13,462 nucleotides of DNA from Actinomycetes bacterium. Its GTDB lineage: Bacteria > Actinomycetota > Humimicrobiia > Humimicrobiales > Humimicrobiaceae. The DNA lies in assembly GCA_030603375.1 (NCBI GenBank), contig JAUVXY010000025.1:1-13462 (forward strand). Direction: 5' to 3'. Within the stretch, counting starts at the first letter, position 1; the number at the start of each line of letters is the position of its first letter. The notes under the pieces were generated by a model. The model was not told where the DNA came from and made no database searches. It saw only the letters and a list, made by a program, of their open reading frames with translations. Positions 6,065-13,243 of this stretch are shown in pieces. The position numbers were made by a program, and so were the translations under genes.

Positions 6065-7000
6065 TTAAAGCAAATCTAAATTTTTAAGTATTATGGGAAC
6101 ATGCTTTTCCCACCCAAGTGCCTGGATGTGAACTCCTGCACACATTGGCTTAACTTTATTTATAAGTTCTGTAGCAATTTCAATGCACATTGATGCCTTG
6201 TCTTCCGTTTGCTCCATCTTTTTTATAACTGATTCGGGTACGCATACTCCGGGAACAAATTTATTCATATAGTTAGCCATTCTTTCTGATTTTAGGAGTA
6301 TTACTCCCACAATAATTGGAACACGGATATTCATTTTTGATATCTTATCCATAAATTTTTCAAAAGATTCTGCATCAAATACTGCCTGTGTTTGAAAAAA
6401 TTGTGCACCCTGGTCTATTTTCTTCTGCATCTTTATTAACTGCAGTCCAGAAGCTGCTTCAGTATCTGATCCCGGGTTCACAACTGCTCCCTTGAAAAAC
6501 GACGGTTTTTTAGAAAGTTCCTTTCCGGCTATATCATAGCCTTCCTCTAATCTTTTAATTGCCCAGAGAAGCTGTACAGAATCCAAATCAAAAACTGGCT
6601 CTGCACCAGGGTGGTCCCCGGTAGTAGGATAGTCTCCGGTAAGTGCCAGTATATTTCTTATTCCAAGAACATAGGCACTCAGCAGATCTGATTGAAGAGC
6701 AAGCCTGTTTCTGTCCCTGCAGGTAACCTGAAATATTGGATCTATCCCCATATCTTTAAGTATATGGCAGGTAGCAAGAGAACCAAGTTTCATAACAGAA
6801 CTCTGGAGGTCTGTTACATTTACACCATCCACAATTCCTTTTAGTATCTTTGCTGTTGTTATTATTTCTTCATCTCCAGCACCTTTTGGGGGGCCTATTT
6901 CACATGTAACAGCAAATTTCCCTTTTTCCAGCGCATCTTTAAGGCTTGATTCTATGTTTGCTGCTTTCTCGTTTTTCTTATTTAATATTTCTGAAGTCAT
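6065..7000 (-). CDS. metF: Methylenetetrahydrofolate reductase MetF, hydrogenase-operon copy
   Basis: This FAD-dependent TIM-barrel enzyme would reduce 5,10-methylene-THF to 5-methyl-THF in the methyl branch of the Wood-Ljungdahl pathway. The conserved glutamate is in TCEIGPP (E34), NVTD follows at 61-64, TCRDRNRLALQ at about 93-103, ILALTGD at 117-123, AVVNPG near 160 and QFFQTQAVFD near 190. I choose the ATG at 7000 (311 aa) over one at 7024: GGAGG lies 4-8 nt before it and it overlaps the metV1 stop as ATGA, so translation of the two is coupled. It lies in the same operon as the hydrogenase structural genes and the protease, which suggests that its electrons come from H2 via MetV rather than from NAD(P)H. 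It differs substantially from the second copy at 11186-12103. Confidence 0.92.
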   Translation of the reverse strand: MTSEILNKKNEKAANIESSLKDALEKGKFAVTCEIGPPKGAGDEEIITTAKILKGIVDGVNVTDLQSSVMKLGSLATCHILKDMGIDPIFQVTCRDRNRLALQSDLLSAYVLGIRNILALTGDYPTTGDHPGAEPVFDLDSVQLLWAIKRLEEGYDIAGKELSKKPSFFKGAVVNPGSDTEAASGLQLIKMQKKIDQGAQFFQTQAVFDAESFEKFMDKISKMNIRVPIIVGVILLKSERMANYMNKFVPGVCVPESVIKKMEQTEDKASMCIEIATELINKVKPMCAGVHIQALGWEKHVPIILKNLDLL

Positions 7001-7671
7001 ATTACCTCCTCGTCTAAAGCCCATAGATTAGTTTTTCTTATTTCTGGTGATGGAAGCATTTTTTTATAATTCCTTGGCTCAATAAATTTGTACAGCCTAT
7101 CCAGCTGTCCCAATTTTTCAAGGCGTTTGTAAATAAGTTCCCATCCGCAGTCTCTCTCTGGATCGGTTTCACATTTTCCATTGCTTTGGCCGGCACAAGC
7201 ACCGTTTAAAAGCTTTTTTGGACATGCAGTATACGGACATATGCCGCCTGTATACTCAAGAACGCAATCTCCACACGCATCGCATCTTTCTGTACCCTGC
7301 CACATTCCAGTAATACCACCAAATGTTTTAGTATTTAGTGCAGGATAACAAATTTTACCCAGAGCCTCTGTAGATGCCTGAACTCCTAAGCCGCAAGACA
7401 CAACCAGTACAGCATCTGAATTTTTTATATCGTTTAATTTTACCCTTACCCTTGATTTAATAAGTGCTTTCTGGCACAGGAAATCTATTGGCATTACTCC
7501 AGTTATAATTTTGCCTTCTTTTTCAAGTTCGCTTTTTATATTGTTTACCACAGCTTCCCCGCCTGTGTCTGCGCCTTCGGGGCATCCTTCACAGCTGAGG
7601 ATAAAAATTTTCTTTTCATTCTTTAATTTTTCAATAATTTCTGGTAGTGGTTTCTGTTCAGTTAATATCAT
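6997..7671 (-). CDS. metV: MetV, cysteine-rich partner of methylene-THF reductase (hydrogenase-operon copy)
   Basis: MetV is the small partner of MetF in acetogen-type methylene-THF reductases and probably provides the metal or Fe-S site that hands electrons to the MetF flavin. The 224 aa contain an N-terminal domain opening with C27-EG-C30, then C66 and C93 (VVSCGLG), and the C-terminal cysteine-rich domain of the family: C130-DA-C133-GD-C136, ICPYTACPKKLLNG (C145, C150), C159, C167 and C175. All twelve of these cysteines have a counterpart in the second MetV of the window, so the metal sites look intact. It begins 45 nt after the hydrogenase large subunit and ends in an ATGA overlap with metF1. 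GGAGG occurs just before its ATG at 7671. MetV alone has no known catalysis. Confidence 0.9.
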   Translation of the reverse strand: MILTEQKPLPEIIEKLKNEKKIFILSCEGCPEGADTGGEAVVNNIKSELEKEGKIITGVMPIDFLCQKALIKSRVRVKLNDIKNSDAVLVVSCGLGVQASTEALGKICYPALNTKTFGGITGMWQGTERCDACGDCVLEYTGGICPYTACPKKLLNGACAGQSNGKCETDPERDCGWELIYKRLEKLGQLDRLYKFIEPRNYKKMLPSPEIRKTNLWALDEEVI

Positions 7672-7716
7672 AAAGCCTCCTAGACTAGCAAATTAATTTT
7701 ATATAAATATTTATAA

Positions 7717-9267
7717 CTATACTACCTTATATTTACCAACCAGGTTTCCTTTTGCTGTTACGACATGTACGGCGCATGCTGTACATGGATCAAAACTTCT
7801 GATAACCCTCAAAATTTCTACAGGACTTTCGCTTTCCTTTACTTTAAGTCCAATTAATGCCTGTTCATATGGACCCGGATTTCCATCTTTATCTTTTGGA
7901 GATGCATTCCATGCAGTTGGGGTTATTACCTGGTAATTAGAAATTCTTCCGTCCTTAACTGTAAGCCAGTGGCCAAGGGCTCCTCGTGGAGCGCTTGCAA
8001 GTCCGATTCCCTTTCCTTCCATGGGTGGAACATATTCAGTGGTCGCAGGCTCTCCTGCTTCTAAGTCCAGTGCCCAGATTTTTGAGTGATGGCACAAGAT
8101 ATTTGCAACCAGCGCTCTTGACAGGTGCCTTCCCATAACTGAATAAAGGTTTGAAATCTTTCCGTTAATTTTTGAAAGTGAAGTTTTTAGTATATCTTTT
8201 ACAAATGTATTGTCTTTGCTAAGATAAGTTGCAAGCAATGACGATATGGGTCCGGTTTCATAAACTTCACCATTATACCTTGGCGATTTTATCCATGAAT
8301 AAGCTTCGCTTTTTCTGGCATCTGGTTCTGTTAAACCATTTTCCGGGTTTAGCGGAGATGAATCTTTGTACCAGCTGTGCATCACGTCTTCAGTTATATT
8401 GCCTATATCCAAACTCTTGTATTTGTCAATATCTTCTATGAGCCCTCCAGCAATAAGGCTATCGTTATAGTGTCCATTTGTTTTTACTTTGTAAGATTGG
8501 TATGCAAGCAGTTTCTGGCATCCTTTTCCTATTCCAAGATAATCGCTGTATGCTTCAGCAACTGCAAATACATCTGGCAGATAACAATTTTTAACAAAAT
8601 CTTCAAGTTCGTCAAGTCTCCACAAGTATGAGTGAATCTTATCAGAGGTTAGCCGTTCGGATACCCCGCCTGCTACAATTGCAGAATCATGGGGCCATTT
8701 ACCTCCAAAAATACTTGCCATCTCCTGAGCTTTTCTGTACAAATCCAGAGCTTTAAGATAATGGCTGGCAACTTCATTTGTAGTCCTGGCATCAAGCCTG
8801 TAGTCTATTTCATCATGCGGCAGGAATGGTTTAGAGTAACCTTGCTCCAGGAAAAGTTTTAAGTTATTTAAATCTAAATTGTTGCCTCCATATTCTGATA
8901 CTTTAGAAGGGTCAATATAATCAAGTCCGCTCAGTATGTAAAAATGCAGGATGTGGTCAGCAATTGTTCTTGTGGCATGGATTAGGTTCCTCATTAAAAT
9001 TCCGTTTTCGGGAATTTTATCTGTAAGCCCTGCACAATCTTCTAAAGCTGAAACAGAAGCTATGGCATGCGGTTCCGGACAAACACCGCATATTCTCTGG
9101 GAGAGTAGAACTGCGTCCCTCGGATCTCTTCCTTTAAGTATGATTTCCATCCCCCTGAACAGGGTACCGCTTATGTTTGCATCCTTTATTTCTCCATTAT
9201 CTACGATAGCTTCAACTTTTAAGTGGCCCTCTATTCTGGTTATGGGATCTATAACTATTTTTTTCAC
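7717..9267 (-). CDS. [NiFe] hydrogenase large subunit, cytoplasmic
   Basis: This is the catalytic subunit that splits or forms H2 at the Ni-Fe(CN)2CO site. Both nickel-binding signatures are complete: RICGVCPEPH with C60 and C63 (58-67), and DPCTACAVH with C495 and C498 (493-501). The N-terminal RIEGH (E13) is also present. A 15-residue tail after H501 (VVTAKGNLVGKYKVV) is the substrate of the protease encoded three genes downstream. Its 516 aa fall in the usual range for group 1/2-like enzymes; the pattern does not resemble the group 4 membrane-bound or F420-type subunits, but the exact subgroup needs a tree. The start is GTG at 9267, with AAGGTG just before it, 12 nt after the small subunit gene. 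No cytochrome b, diaphorase or Hdr gene follows; metV1 does. Confidence 0.95.
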   Translation of the reverse strand: MKKIVIDPITRIEGHLKVEAIVDNGEIKDANISGTLFRGMEIILKGRDPRDAVLLSQRICGVCPEPHAIASVSALEDCAGLTDKIPENGILMRNLIHATRTIADHILHFYILSGLDYIDPSKVSEYGGNNLDLNNLKLFLEQGYSKPFLPHDEIDYRLDARTTNEVASHYLKALDLYRKAQEMASIFGGKWPHDSAIVAGGVSERLTSDKIHSYLWRLDELEDFVKNCYLPDVFAVAEAYSDYLGIGKGCQKLLAYQSYKVKTNGHYNDSLIAGGLIEDIDKYKSLDIGNITEDVMHSWYKDSSPLNPENGLTEPDARKSEAYSWIKSPRYNGEVYETGPISSLLATYLSKDNTFVKDILKTSLSKINGKISNLYSVMGRHLSRALVANILCHHSKIWALDLEAGEPATTEYVPPMEGKGIGLASAPRGALGHWLTVKDGRISNYQVITPTAWNASPKDKDGNPGPYEQALIGLKVKESESPVEILRVIRSFDPCTACAVHVVTAKGNLVGKYKVV

Positions 9268-9279
9268 TTTTTCACCTTC

Positions 9280-10176
9280 TTATTTTTTATTTTTAGTTAC
9301 AATTTTTTTTTCGTTAGCAGGAACTTCTACATCAATTATTTTTTCATAAAAATCACCCAAATAGTCGGGATATTCAGGCTGCGTACATCCACTGCATGGC
9401 GATCCGCTTCCTATGGCCCAGTTAATTTTGTTATTCCATCTCCTTGTAGGACAGTCGGAATAGGTTATTGGCCCCTTGCAGCCTAACTCATATAAACAGC
9501 CCTCGTCTCCAAGACGCTTTGCAAATTTTCCTTCATCAAAATATGCTCTATTTGGACAATTTTCATGAACCAGCTTTCCGAAATATGCTTTTGGTCTCTT
9601 TAAATCGTCTAGCTGAACTTTTTCCAATCCTTTGGTTAGTACAGCCTCCAATGTCCCAAACAGCCAATCAGGATGTGGCGGACAGCCCGGAATATTGATA
9701 AGAGGGGTTTTGATTTTGTTACTTAAGAAGATGTCTCCAACGCTGAGCGAGCCTGTTGGATTAGGCAAAGCTGCTGCAATACCTCCAAAAGATGCACATG
9801 TACCAAGAGCTATTACCATACTTGCGTTTGGAGCCAGTTTTAATACTTCTTCAAGCATGGTATATTTTTTACCATTTTTTTCTCCTATTACACAAAAAAT
9901 ACCATTTTCTTTGGTGGGCACAGCTCCATCTATAATTAATACATAACCTTTCTCACTGGCTGTTTTTTCAAGAATATCCATAGCAAGATTTCCGCTTGCG
10001 GCCATAATGGTTGGATGAAAGATGAATTCAAGCTTAAAGCCCGGAATAATGTCCTGTAATAAGATATTTTTTATTGATGGATAGCTGGAGCATAATGTGG
10101 ATGTTGCACATCCGGTACATGCTGCTCCCTGAAGATAAACTACAGGTATTGTTTTTTTGCTTTTTTTAGAGTTCAT
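9280..10176 (-). CDS. [NiFe] hydrogenase small subunit without Tat signal
   Basis: This electron-transfer subunit carries three Fe-S clusters between the NiFe site and the partner. Proximal [4Fe-4S] ligands are C20-TG-C23, C127 (ALGTCAS) and C165 (GCPPHPDW). Distal ligands are H204, C207, C227 and C233. The medial set C242, C261, C264 has only three cysteines, as in a [3Fe-4S] cluster. The residue between T and the second cysteine of the first motif is glycine, not the extra cysteine of O2-tolerant enzymes, so the enzyme is probably O2-sensitive. The protein starts MNSKKSKKTIPVV directly before the first cluster, so there is no twin-arginine signal, and there is no C-terminal membrane helix: it is cytoplasmic. 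The 298 aa fit a mature small subunit. AAGGAGAT precedes the ATG. It is the first gene of the operon. Confidence 0.95.
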   Translation of the reverse strand: MNSKKSKKTIPVVYLQGAACTGCATSTLCSSYPSIKNILLQDIIPGFKLEFIFHPTIMAASGNLAMDILEKTASEKGYVLIIDGAVPTKENGIFCVIGEKNGKKYTMLEEVLKLAPNASMVIALGTCASFGGIAAALPNPTGSLSVGDIFLSNKIKTPLINIPGCPPHPDWLFGTLEAVLTKGLEKVQLDDLKRPKAYFGKLVHENCPNRAYFDEGKFAKRLGDEGCLYELGCKGPITYSDCPTRRWNNKINWAIGSGSPCSGCTQPEYPDYLGDFYEKIIDVEVPANEKKIVTKNKK

Positions 10177-10193
10177 ATCATCTCCTTGTAATT

Positions 10194-10213
10194 TATAGTT
10201 CTATAGTTCTATA
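10194..10213. repeat. Tandem TATAGTTC repeats in the hydrogenase leader
   Basis: Two and a half head-to-tail copies of TATAGTTC lie 18-38 nt upstream of the hydrogenase small subunit ATG. They may be part of a leader or a regulator site; nothing else supports a function. Confidence 0.4.
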
Positions 10214-10238
10214 TTTATTTAATATTTTAGTTGAACTA

Positions 10239-10267
10239 TGTGATTAGTATTACTAATTGTGATTAGT
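10239..10267. promoter_or_regulatory. Operator-like array between the two divergent operons
   Basis: ATTAGT (10243-10248), ATT, and ACTAAT (10252-10257) form a perfect inverted repeat, and a further ATTAGT follows at 10262-10267. TGTGATTAGT thus occurs twice in direct orientation at 10239 and 10258. This three-half-site array sits just downstream of the candidate hydrogenase promoter and could bind one regulator for both operons. The regulator is not in the window. Confidence 0.45.
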
Positions 10268-10278
10268 TTATAGGTGGA

Positions 10279-10307
10279 AAAGTATCATCTTTAACAATTG
10301 ATGTCAA
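10279..10307 (-). promoter_or_regulatory. Candidate promoter of the hydrogenase-metVF1 operon
   Basis: On the minus strand, a perfect TTGACA (10302-10307) is followed by a 17-nt spacer and TACTTT (10279-10284), a weak -10. The predicted transcript start near 10272 lies directly before the operator-like repeats, leaving a leader of about 95 nt. Confidence 0.35.
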
Positions 10308-10367
10308 TAAATGTTTGTAAAGAGTTTGTAACAAAGATAATGTCTTGACAAAGAGATAAATTTGTAA

Positions 10368-10397
10368 TTGAATATTATACTATTATATTGCTATAAT
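10368..10397 (+). promoter_or_regulatory. Candidate promoter of the metVF2 operon
   Basis: TTGAAT (10368-10373), an 18-nt spacer and a perfect TATAAT (10392-10397) would start transcription near 10404, leaving a leader of about 38 nt that holds the AGGAGG ribosome binding site at 10427-10432. A perfect TTGACA at 10345-10350 lies too far from this -10. Confidence 0.5.
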
Positions 10398-10441
10398 GAA
10401 GCTTTAAAATTTAGATTAAAAGTATCAGGAGGTAAGAAACT

Positions 10442-11170
10442 ATGATGGGGCAAAGTCAGAAGCCAATAGAGGAGATATTAAAGTCTCTTAATGGTAAAAA
10501 AAGTGTTGCTATTGTAGGGTGTGGTGGATGTTCCACTGTATTTCATACAGGGGGGGTGGAAGAAGTTGATGAAATGGCTGAAATTCTGACTGGTAAAGGG
10601 AAAGACGTAAAAAAAGTAGCTCTTCCTTTTGCAGTCTTTGCATGCTATCAGCCATTTAGCTCTATGTTTATTAAACAACATAAAAAGGATTTTGAAGAAT
10701 GCGATATTATTCTTATGATGAGTTGTGGAGATGGATTGCAGACAGTAAGGCAGATTTTAGATGAAGAACTAAGTATTGTAAAACCAATATATCCTGCAAT
10801 TAATGCTATGGGAGTTTCGGGTGGAGGTCCAAATATATTTATGGAGAAATGCCAGGCATGTGGAGAATGTGTAATGGGAAAAACTGCAGGTATATGTCCA
10901 CTGACTGAGTGTCCTAAGGGTCTGTTGAACGGACCCTGTGGTGGGACGCGTCCTGACGGTAAATGCGAAGTTGATTCTGATAAGGATTGTGCATGGCATT
11001 TAATTTATAATCGTCTGAAGAAGATTGGTGAAGCGGATAAGATAAATACGTTTAATGAACCTCAAGATTGGAGCAAAGCCTTAAGACCAAGAGTTTTTGA
11101 AATAGAACCATTGGACTTACATAAACACCTTGGGCGTACTAAAAAAGTAATAGAATCACTTGGAATTTAG
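10442..11170 (+). CDS. metV: MetV, cysteine-rich partner of methylene-THF reductase (second copy)
   Basis: This is the second MetV of the window, 242 aa. The N-terminal domain has C27-GG-C30, C68 and C95 (MMSCGDG). The C-terminal cysteine-rich domain has C137-QA-C140-GE-C143, ICPLTECPKGLLNG (C152, C157), C166, C175 and C183. Every cysteine has an equivalent in the copy at 6997-7671, yet the intervening sequence differs strongly, so this is an old paralogue and not a recent duplicate. AGGAGG at 10427-10432 serves the tandem ATG ATG at 10442; the second ATG could also be used. It is divergent from the hydrogenase operon and followed 15 nt later by metF2. It likely supplies the electron-entry site of its MetF. 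Confidence 0.9.
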   Translation: MMGQSQKPIEEILKSLNGKKSVAIVGCGGCSTVFHTGGVEEVDEMAEILTGKGKDVKKVALPFAVFACYQPFSSMFIKQHKKDFEECDIILMMSCGDGLQTVRQILDEELSIVKPIYPAINAMGVSGGGPNIFMEKCQACGECVMGKTAGICPLTECPKGLLNGPCGGTRPDGKCEVDSDKDCAWHLIYNRLKKIGEADKINTFNEPQDWSKALRPRVFEIEPLDLHKHLGRTKKVIESLGI

Positions 11171-11185
11171 AGAGGAGATAAAAGG

Positions 11186-12103
11186 ATGAAAACAAATAGC
11201 AATCTTGAGAGGGTACTTAATTCTGGTAAATTTGCAGTTACTGCTGAGCTGGGGCCGCCTACTAATGCTGATAGTGAAATTATAAAAAAGAAGGCTAAAT
11301 TACTTAAAGGGTATATCGATGCTTTTAATGTAACAGATGGTCAGACAGCAGTTGTAAGAATGTCCAGTTGGGCTACCTGCCTTATAGCAGGAGAGGAAGG
11401 TCTTGAACCAATAGTTCAAATGACAACCAGGGATAGAAATCGCATTGCATTACAAATGGATATATTGGGTGTAGCAGCACTGGGGATAAACAATATATTA
11501 TGTCTTACTGGTGATCATATGAGTTTTGGAAATCACCCTCAAGCTAAAGGGGTCTGGGATATTGATTCAATTCAACTTATAAGAATTGTAAAAAGAATGA
11601 GAGATGAAAAAGAATTTGCAAGTGGTGACAGGATAGATGTAGAGCCGCATCTTTTTATTGGTGCAGCAGCAAATCCCTTTGCAGATCCTTTTGAACTGCG
11701 AGCGCCAAGATTGGCCAAAAAGGTAGCTGAAGGAGTAGATTTTATACAGACTCAGTGCATTTTTAATATTGATAAGTTTGAAGAATGGATGAAGGAAGTA
11801 CGCAATCTCGGTCTTCACAAGAAAGTGAAAATTCTTGGTGGGCTAACTCCTATAAAATCGATTGGTGCAGCTAAATATATGAAAAATAAAGTTCCAGGTA
11901 TGGATGTTCCGGATAGTTTAATTGATAGACTCTCAAAAGTCCCAAAAGAAGATGTATCGAAAGAAGGAATTAAAATTGCTGTGGAAACGATACAGAGGTT
12001 ACAGGGAATCGAAGGAATTTCCGGGGTTCATATAATGGCTATAGAGTGGGAAGAGATTGTTCCAGAGATAGTAAAGTTGGCAGGACTTTACCCGCGTCCA
12101 TGA
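11186..12103 (+). CDS. metF: Methylenetetrahydrofolate reductase MetF (second copy)
   Basis: This FAD enzyme would reduce methylene-THF to methyl-THF, paired with the MetV just upstream. The 305 aa show the same MetF blocks as the other copy: TAELGPP with E21, NVTD (48-51), MTTRDRNRIALQ (79-90), ILCLTGD (104-110), AAANPF near 160 and DFIQTQCIF near 190. The ribosome binding site is AGGAG about 10 nt before the ATG. No NAD(P)H-binding extension is added, so electrons probably come through MetV from a ferredoxin or another partner. Because both MetF copies keep these motifs, neither looks decayed. The two may serve different electron donors, or different folate or pterin C1 carriers; the sequence alone does not decide. 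Confidence 0.92.
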   Translation: MKTNSNLERVLNSGKFAVTAELGPPTNADSEIIKKKAKLLKGYIDAFNVTDGQTAVVRMSSWATCLIAGEEGLEPIVQMTTRDRNRIALQMDILGVAALGINNILCLTGDHMSFGNHPQAKGVWDIDSIQLIRIVKRMRDEKEFASGDRIDVEPHLFIGAAANPFADPFELRAPRLAKKVAEGVDFIQTQCIFNIDKFEEWMKEVRNLGLHKKVKILGGLTPIKSIGAAKYMKNKVPGMDVPDSLIDRLSKVPKEDVSKEGIKIAVETIQRLQGIEGISGVHIMAIEWEEIVPEIVKLAGLYPRP

Positions 12104-12115
12104 AGTAGAAATTAG

Positions 12116-12136
12116 TCAACTTTATAGTTGAGTTTT
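12116..12136 (+). terminator. Possible terminator of the metVF2 operon
   Basis: A 6-bp hairpin TCAACT-TTAT-AGTTGA (12116-12131) lies 12 nt after the metF2 stop and is followed by GTTTTG. The stem is short and A+T-rich, so termination may be inefficient. It lies in the 192-bp convergent gap before the ferredoxin gene. Confidence 0.4.
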
Positions 12137-12295
12137 GCTTAGCTCCGTAATAAGAGATTTCTAATTTCGAATTATTGAGTACCTTGCTGCCTCAGCTAAA
12201 AAAGTATCTGAAACCAATGCTTGACAAGAAATAATTGTTTGGCTGTTATATTAGCAAATTAATATATTCATATCAATTGTTTAGTAACCTATAAT

Positions 12296-12505
12296 TTACT
12301 TTGCTTTTTCAATAGCATCTTTAGGACAGGATGGTATACATTCGTAGCATCCTGAGCAAAGACTTGCATTAATAAATGGTGCCTCATATGGTCCTTCTTG
12401 TTTAATAATTTTTTTTGAACATGCACTTACTGCTTTGCAAATCCCATCTTTGCATTCTTTAGGATCGCATTTATTATAATTAATTATAGCTATTTTACTG
12501 GGCAT
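12296..12505 (-). CDS. Small 2[4Fe-4S] ferredoxin, similar to the N-terminal domain of ABCE1/Rli
   Basis: This is a 69-aa electron carrier predicted to hold two [4Fe-4S] clusters. Cysteines lie at C13, C18, C23 and C29, and in the classical CxxCxxCxxxCP spacing at C50, C53, C56 and C60. The opening SKIAIINYNKCDPKEC is unlike ordinary clostridial ferredoxins and resembles the start of the Fe-S domain of the ribosome-recycling ATPase ABCE1/Rli, here as a stand-alone protein. It is transcribed convergently towards metVF2, so it is not in that operon. As the only free ferredoxin in the window it is a candidate electron partner of MetVF or the hydrogenase, but this is only proximity. No clear Shine-Dalgarno site is seen before its ATG. 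Confidence 0.85.
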   Translation of the reverse strand: MPSKIAIINYNKCDPKECKDGICKAVSACSKKIIKQEGPYEAPFINASLCSGCYECIPSCPKDAIEKAK

Positions 12506-12770
12506 TGTTAAAATTTAATCTTTGTCTTTTTATAAAAAAATAATATAGATGCTTTTTATTTGATATCTCTATATTACAATTATTATATACTAATTTAATA
12601 ATGTGATAAATCAATATAGAAAATTTGATTGCTGATATTTATTAATTACTGCCAATAACTGGTAAAATATGGGTGCAAGAATGTAGATGCAAAACTGAGC
12701 AGTCAGCAATCTTTTATAATAGTAGATAAGTATTTGCAATCTTAAGGTTAAAAAAAATTGATTTTAAAAA

Positions 12771-13226
12771 ATGTATAAATTCAAGAAAAAATTTGAGCAA
12801 ATAGAGCATCTTTCAGATATTGGCATCAGGATCTATGGAAACAGCTTGAAACAGTTATTTGAAAATGCTGCTGAAGGCATGTTTTCTGTTATGTGTGATT
12901 TAAAAAAGATTGCACCGGTTGTTAAAAAAAATGTATTGATAAATGAAGAGAGCAATATAAGTTTAGAGGGGTTGCTTGTACTATGGCTTGAGGATTTAAT
13001 TTACAAGTTTGAAGTAGATAATATGCTATTTTCAAGATTTAAAATTAAAAAATTTTTAACGGAAGATAGTAGGAGTATAATAAAAGCAGATATTTTTGGT
13101 GAAAAAGTAGATTTTGGAAAACATGAGATAATAGTTGCCGTAAAAGCACCGACTTACCACATGCTTGAGGTAATAAAAGACAGAAATAGCAGTGAATGGG
13201 TTGGCAAAGTAATATTTGATGATTAG
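12771..13226 (+). CDS. Archease, RtcB RNA ligase cofactor
   Basis: Archease helps the RNA ligase RtcB to be guanylylated and to turn over repeatedly. The 151-aa protein has the family opening FEQIEHLSDIGIRIYG (about 8-23), where other archeases have EHTADIGI with a metal-binding aspartate, then LFENAAEGMF (about 29-38), LLVLWLEDLIYKFE (about 67-80) and a C-terminal end in acidic DD, matching the conserved terminal aspartate. The length is usual. There is a TATAAT at 12715-12720 upstream but only a weak Shine-Dalgarno site (AAGG near 12743). The next gene, rtcB, starts 17 nt after the stop with a strong GGAGGA, so the two form an operon. Confidence 0.9.
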   Translation: MYKFKKKFEQIEHLSDIGIRIYGNSLKQLFENAAEGMFSVMCDLKKIAPVVKKNVLINEESNISLEGLLVLWLEDLIYKFEVDNMLFSRFKIKKFLTEDSRSIIKADIFGEKVDFGKHEIIVAVKAPTYHMLEVIKDRNSSEWVGKVIFDD

Positions 13227-13243
13227 AATTGGAGGATTTTACT

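Noticed and set aside
7001..7024. metF1 starting at the ATG at 7024
   Set aside because: The ATG at 7000 has GGAGG at the right distance and forms an ATGA overlap with metV1; the earlier ATG would read the ribosome site itself as codons.
8229..9946. Several plus-strand open frames across the hydrogenase genes
   Set aside because: All are antisense to the two subunits, which carry complete catalytic and Fe-S motifs.
12506..12770. Promoter or RNA gene upstream of archease
   Set aside because: A TATAAT at 12715-12720 lacks a convincing -35 and no tRNA-like or other RNA fold was recognised in the 265 bp.
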